Positions 60,603-64,000 of a stretch of 64,000 bases of DNA are shown here, in pieces. Location: the NCBI RefSeq assembly GCF_000379665.1, contig NZ_KB903359.1, forward strand, positions 1,393,340 to 1,457,339, given 5' to 3'. How positions within the stretch are numbered: the stretch's first letter is position 1; each line of letters begins with the position of its first letter. This DNA comes from Butyricimonas synergistica DSM 23225. GTDB taxonomy: Bacteria > Bacteroidota > Bacteroidia > Bacteroidales > Marinifilaceae. The position numbers and the translations under genes are program-made. The notes under the pieces are model-generated. The model saw only the letters and a program-made list of their open reading frames with translations, did not search any database and was not told the origin of the DNA.

Positions 60603-61301
60603 TTAGATTTTAAATTCATACAAAGCCTTTCCCACGATCACCTCTGCAACCCCGATTTCAGCCAAAGCCTCCACGTCCTCCTTTGAACTCACGCCACCGG
60701 AAGCGATCAATGTCAATTCCGGGAAACGAGCCAATAACTCCCGGTACAACGGCAATGCGACTCCTGCCAACATCCCATCCCGCTCGATATCCGTACACAT
60801 CAAGTATTTTAACATCGGTCTATACCACTCGACCAACTCGAATACCGTCGTTTCCGTTTCCCGTTTCCACCCGTTGATATACACCTTATTATTCCGGATA
60901 TCCGCCCCGACAATCACTCGTTCACGCCCATAACGTTCCAACCATTCCGTCGTTTTCCGCCGATCCTGCTGTGCCATACTCCCAAGACAGACGAATGAAG
61001 CTCCCGCGTCGAATACCCGGCAAATATCATCATCACTCTTTATCCCGCCACTAAAATCCACTCGCAACCGGGTATGTTTACATATCCTTTCCAACACCCC
61101 GGCATTCATCACCCGGGAAGCCGCCGCCCCGTCCAAATCCACGAGATGCAATCTCTCCATACCCGCCGACTCGAAACGCAATGCCGCCTCCAACGGGTCG
61201 TCATAATATACCTTGCGGCTCTCGTAATCCCCCTGCATCAACCGCACACACTTCCCCTCGATAAGATCTATTGCCGGGATAACCGTTATTTTCTTTTCCA
61301 T
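60603..61301 (-). CDS. hisA: Phosphoribosylformimino-5-aminoimidazole carboxamide ribotide isomerase
   Basis: Amadori isomerase of histidine synthesis. 232 residues from the ATG at 61301 (MEKKITVIPAIDLIEGKCVR); an ATG at 61313 would overlap the hisH stop. Catalytic Asp in PAIDLIEGKCVRL, LVDLDGAAAS, DFSGGIKSDDDICRVFDAGA, second Asp in CTDIERDGMLAG, phosphate loop IASGGVSSKEDV. Located between hisH and hisF. Confidence 0.96.
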   Translation of the reverse strand: MEKKITVIPAIDLIEGKCVRLMQGDYESRKVYYDDPLEAALRFESAGMERLHLVDLDGAAASRVMNAGVLERICKHTRLRVDFSGGIKSDDDICRVFDAGASFVCLGSMAQQDRRKTTEWLERYGRERVIVGADIRNNKVYINGWKRETETTVFELVEWYRPMLKYLMCTDIERDGMLAGVALPLYRELLARFPELTLIASGGVSSKEDVEALAEIGVAEVIVGKALYEFKI

Positions 61302-61306
61302 ATCAT

Positions 61307-61891
61307 TCACCATTTTAAAAAGTTTTCAAGTATTTGCATTCCAACCCCGGCAGACTTTTCCGGGTGAAACTGACATCCCCAGAAATTATCTTTCCGAATG
61401 GCAGCACTAAACTCCCGTTGATAATCACACGTGGCTATCGTGCCCTCGCACACCGGAACATAAAAAGAGTGAACGAAATAAACCCGTTCTCCTCCCTCCA
61501 CGCCCGCGAACAACGAATCCTTCAACCCGTGTATCTCATTCCATCCCATGTGTGGCACCTTACTCTCCCGTCCGAATTCCCGCACCCGCAACGGAAAGAT
61601 GCCCAGCCCTTCCGTGTCCCCTTCTTCCGAGGACTCGCACATCATCTGCATACCCAAACATATCCCCAACACCGGGACCTGCAAAGACGGAATCACCGTA
61701 TCCAATCCCACCGCACTCAACTGCCGCATGGCAGCCGCCGCTTGCCCCACTCCCGGAAAAATCACCCGATCCGCCCCCCGTATGACATCCGCCTCGGCAC
61801 TGCTCACCGCCTCATACCCCAATCTCCGTAAGGCAGTCTTCACCGAAAACAAATTCCCCGCCCCGTACTCTATTATAACAACCTTTTTCAT
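61307..61891 (-). CDS. hisH: Imidazole glycerol phosphate synthase, glutaminase subunit
   Basis: Class I glutamine amidotransferase supplying ammonia to HisF. 194 residues. Oxyanion and nucleophile motif PVLGICLGMQMMCESSEEGD with catalytic Cys, and His-Glu of the triad in WGCQFHPEKSAGVG. Start VVIIEYGAGNLFSVKTAL is typical. 30 bases after hisB. Confidence 0.96.
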   Translation of the reverse strand: MKKVVIIEYGAGNLFSVKTALRRLGYEAVSSAEADVIRGADRVIFPGVGQAAAAMRQLSAVGLDTVIPSLQVPVLGICLGMQMMCESSEEGDTEGLGIFPLRVREFGRESKVPHMGWNEIHGLKDSLFAGVEGGERVYFVHSFYVPVCEGTIATCDYQREFSAAIRKDNFWGCQFHPEKSAGVGMQILENFLKW

Positions 61892-61921
61892 TTCAAACCT
61901 AATCGTAAATCACTAAATCAC

Positions 61922-63022
61922 CTAATCAATTACGTTTTTCGTTGACGGCAACTCGCCTCCTTCTCCTTGCACTACGGCAATCCGCAAGCAGCGCCCGAAT
62001 GCCTTGAAGATTGCCTCTATCGTGTGATGCGTGTTCTCGCCCTTCGCCGTCACGTGAAGATTGCATTTTGCCCCTTGACAGAAGGATGCAAAAAAATGCT
62101 TTGTCATCTCCGTCGGAAAATCACCCACGTACTCCCGGGCAAACTCCGCGTTCCACTCCAACCAACACCGTCCCCCGAAATCAAGCAGCACCTCGGCTTT
62201 CGCCTCGTCCATAGGCAAAGCAAAACCATATCGCCCGATACCTTTCTTACTCCCCAGTGCCTCGGCAAAACAATTCCCCAGCACGATGGCAGTATCCTCT
62301 ATCGTGTGATGCTCGTCAACCTGCAAATCCCCCTTCACGGCAACAACCATATCTATTCCCCCGTGCCTCACGACCTGTTCCAACATATGATCGAAAAAAG
62401 CCAAGCCCGTCCGTACATCCCCCTGCCCGGAACCATTCAGATCAAGCGCAATCTTCACCTCCGTTTCCGCGGTCTTTCTCTCCATCGCGGACTGCCGGCA
62501 TCCTTTTTTCAAATAACGGGCTATCTTTCCCCATGACACGGAAGAAAACGCCACGGTTTTCCCCTCGGGAGCCTTTTCGCCGAAATAAATTCCCCGTATT
62601 CCCATATTTTCAGCCAACTGCATATCCGTCCACCGATCACCGATCACGTAAGAATGTTCCCTGTCCAAATCCTTACCGAGATACTTCTCAACCATACCCG
62701 TCCCCGGCTTCCTCCGCGGAGATTCATCCTCCGGCATACTCTCGTCAATCAACACCTCATCAAAAACCACTCCTTCCCCCGCCAGCGTCCGTAACATAAA
62801 CTCGTGAGGCTGTAAAAACGATTCCACGGGAAAACGCTCTGTTCCCAAGCCATCCTGATTGCTCACCATCACCAACCGATAATCCGTATCCCTCGCCAAC
62901 TCCCGCAATGCCCCGATCACTCCCGGCACGAATGCCAGTTTAGACATACTATCCACTTGACAATCACCGGGCGGTTCTTCTATTATTGTCCCGTCCCTGT
63001 CTATAAATAATATCTTCTTCAT
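61922..63022 (-). CDS. hisB: Bifunctional histidinol-phosphatase / imidazoleglycerol-phosphate dehydratase
   Basis: Fusion of two steps. 366 residues. Residues 1-165: HAD phosphatase with FIDRDGTIIEEP (nucleophile Asp and general acid Asp), MVSNQDGLGTERFP and YVIGDRWTDMQLAENM. Residues about 175-366: dehydratase with DLNGSGQGDVRTGLAFFDHM, VDEHHTIEDTAIVLG (metal histidines), and FFASFCQGAKCNLHV plus HHTIEAIFKAFGRCL. The order and fusion are those of enteric and Bacteroidetes HisB. Eight bases after hisC. Confidence 0.96.
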   Translation of the reverse strand: MKKILFIDRDGTIIEEPPGDCQVDSMSKLAFVPGVIGALRELARDTDYRLVMVSNQDGLGTERFPVESFLQPHEFMLRTLAGEGVVFDEVLIDESMPEDESPRRKPGTGMVEKYLGKDLDREHSYVIGDRWTDMQLAENMGIRGIYFGEKAPEGKTVAFSSVSWGKIARYLKKGCRQSAMERKTAETEVKIALDLNGSGQGDVRTGLAFFDHMLEQVVRHGGIDMVVAVKGDLQVDEHHTIEDTAIVLGNCFAEALGSKKGIGRYGFALPMDEAKAEVLLDFGGRCWLEWNAEFAREYVGDFPTEMTKHFFASFCQGAKCNLHVTAKGENTHHTIEAIFKAFGRCLRIAVVQGEGGELPSTKNVID

Positions 63023-63030
63023 AAATCATG

Positions 63031-64000
63031 TCATCTAAAATCCTTTAATCTCCGAATCAGCAAATCATTTTCCGCTCTCGTCCCTATCGTGATTCGCAAC
63101 CCACCTATCAAGCGAGGGGGAATATGACGTACCCGGACAACAACGCCTCCCGCCAACAAGTACTCGTACAACTCCCGGTAACGTGGAGTACACGCCAAAA
63201 GAAAGTTCACCTCCGAATCATACACACGCTCAAAGCAAGGCATTCCTCGCAACGCAACCACGACACGTTCTCTCTCCCGTTTAATTTCCTGTACCTTAGC
63301 CCGAAACGCTTCTTCCTCCCGCAAAACCTCCAACGCTTTACGCTGTGTCACCGAACCGATATTATAAGGCGGCTTCACCTTGTTCAAATACTTCACTAAC
63401 CCCGGGTCCGCCATACATATCCCCACTCGCAACCCGGCAAGTCCCCACGCTTTCGATAGTGTCTGCAACACCACCACGTTCGGACATTCACCCCACAAAC
63501 TTGTTGCCGAGGGACCTTCCGCGAAATCTATATACGCCTCATCGACCACGACCACCCCGCCAAACCGCAAAGCCACCTCCCGAATCTTCTCCAACGGCAA
63601 CACGTTCCCTACCGGATTGTTCGGGGTACAAAAAAAGATAATCTTCGTCCGCTCGTCCACCCGTCCCCACAAACCTTCCCATTCCGGCATAAAATCATCA
63701 TCCAACGCCAAGTCCCGCACCTCCGTATCATTCACCCGGGCACTCACCTCGTACATCGAGTACCCCGGAGAAAACACTACCACGTTATCCCGCCCCGGCA
63801 CGCAAACCGTCCGTATCAACATATCTATCAACTCGTCGCTCCCGTTCCCCAACACCAAACGTGCCTCATCAATCCCCTTCAACCCGGCAATCCTTTGTTT
63901 CAACTCCCGCTGGTACGGATCCGGGTAGCGATTATACTCCGTCACGTACGGGTTCTCGTTCGCGTCCAACAACACAGCATCCCTTCCCTCGAACTCTTCC
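63031..64000 (-). CDS. hisC: Histidinol-phosphate aminotransferase, 5' end outside window
   Basis: PLP enzyme (class I/II). The frame is open to the right edge and the codons before the visible GTG read EEFEGRDA followed by VLLDANENPYVTEYNRYPDP, so the gene begins beyond 64000 (about 10 to 30 residues missing). VLGNGSDELIDMLI, FCTPNNPVGN (PLP region), VDEAYIDFAEG with the Asp, and the PLP lysine in LQTLSKAWGLAGLRVG are visible; the substrate Arg is in GGLRITIGTRAEN at the end. First visible gene of the his operon; hisG and hisD presumably lie further right. Confidence 0.95.
   Translation of the reverse strand, partial: EEFEGRDAVLLDANENPYVTEYNRYPDPYQRELKQRIAGLKGIDEARLVLGNGSDELIDMLIRTVCVPGRDNVVVFSPGYSMYEVSARVNDTEVRDLALDDDFMPEWEGLWGRVDERTKIIFFCTPNNPVGNVLPLEKIREVALRFGGVVVVDEAYIDFAEGPSATSLWGECPNVVVLQTLSKAWGLAGLRVGICMADPGLVKYLNKVKPPYNIGSVTQRKALEVLREEEAFRAKVQEIKRERERVVVALRGMPCFERVYDSEVNFLLACTPRYRELYEYLLAGGVVVRVRHIPPRLIGGLRITIGTRAENDLLIRRLKDFR

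Noticed and set aside
59907-60686. Open frames opposite hisF and hisA, up to 259 codons
   Set aside because: Antisense shadows of conserved histidine genes; Pro/His/Ser-rich nonsense.

Overview
The window looks like a chromosomal segment of a Bacteroidales bacterium, probably a gut commensal near Odoribacteraceae (Butyricimonas/Odoribacter-like; the family is a guess from protein style, not a search). Evidence: many promoters of the Bacteroidetes type TAnnTTTG, few Shine-Dalgarno sites, a SusD-like lipoprotein, a DUF1573 protein, a DPP-IV (S9B) peptidase, and a Tgt without the usual zinc cysteines. Most genes are housekeeping.

Layout. 1-164: start of a polysaccharide-biosynthesis (CapD/PglF-like) membrane protein. 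263-4079: minus-strand tgt, LptF/G permease, rluB with a very long Arg/Asp/Asn-rich N-terminus. 4514-8371: dipeptidyl peptidase IV and aminoacyl-histidine dipeptidase (peptide catabolism). 8703-14458: long-chain acyl-CoA ligase, a fumarylacetoacetase-like protein without metal ligands, a nitroreductase, and an AddB-like nuclease. 14470-21948: minus-strand parE-parC-aroK plus a membrane protein, then birA and rubrerythrin. 22159-27149: a five-gene heterodisulfide-reductase-like (Hdr/Qmo-like) cluster with two HdrC-type ferredoxins, an HdrB-type CCG protein, an HdrA-type flavoprotein and a membrane HdrE/HdrD-type fusion. 27179-34352: a histidine-depleted PdxA paralogue, rpsO-pnp, a DUF1573 lipid-free secreted protein and mutS2. 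34702-38230: an XRE regulator, a 723-residue coiled-coil lipoprotein and a small beta-barrel.

38231-38972 is a long intergenic stretch with a full Bacteroidetes promoter followed by terminator-like hairpins, so a small RNA is likely there; arginine deiminase follows. 40365-44992 is an AT-rich accessory island: an integrase remnant, vsr, a truncated NgoPII-like endonuclease start, two HaeIII-type C5 methyltransferases, a C-type controller with an operator over its promoter and an almost leaderless start, and a putative restriction endonuclease. 45129-50985 is a minus-strand run of three DUF3857/transglutaminase-like secreted proteins ending in menG. 51162-54615: a polytopic membrane protein, obg, hpt, and divergent purE. 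54684-59221: an orphan SusD-like fusion lipoprotein and a helix-hairpin-helix outer-membrane protein. 59218-64000: histidine operon hisC-hisB-hisH-hisA-hisF-hisIE.

The most noteworthy items are the membrane-linked Hdr-like cluster, the layered and partly decayed restriction-modification island, two enzyme homologues that have lost their metal ligands (PdxA-like and FAH-like), a recurrent intergenic stem-loop with an invariant 20-nt loop at three loci, and the candidate small RNA before arginine deiminase. No tRNA, rRNA, CRISPR array, intact insertion sequence or prophage was seen.
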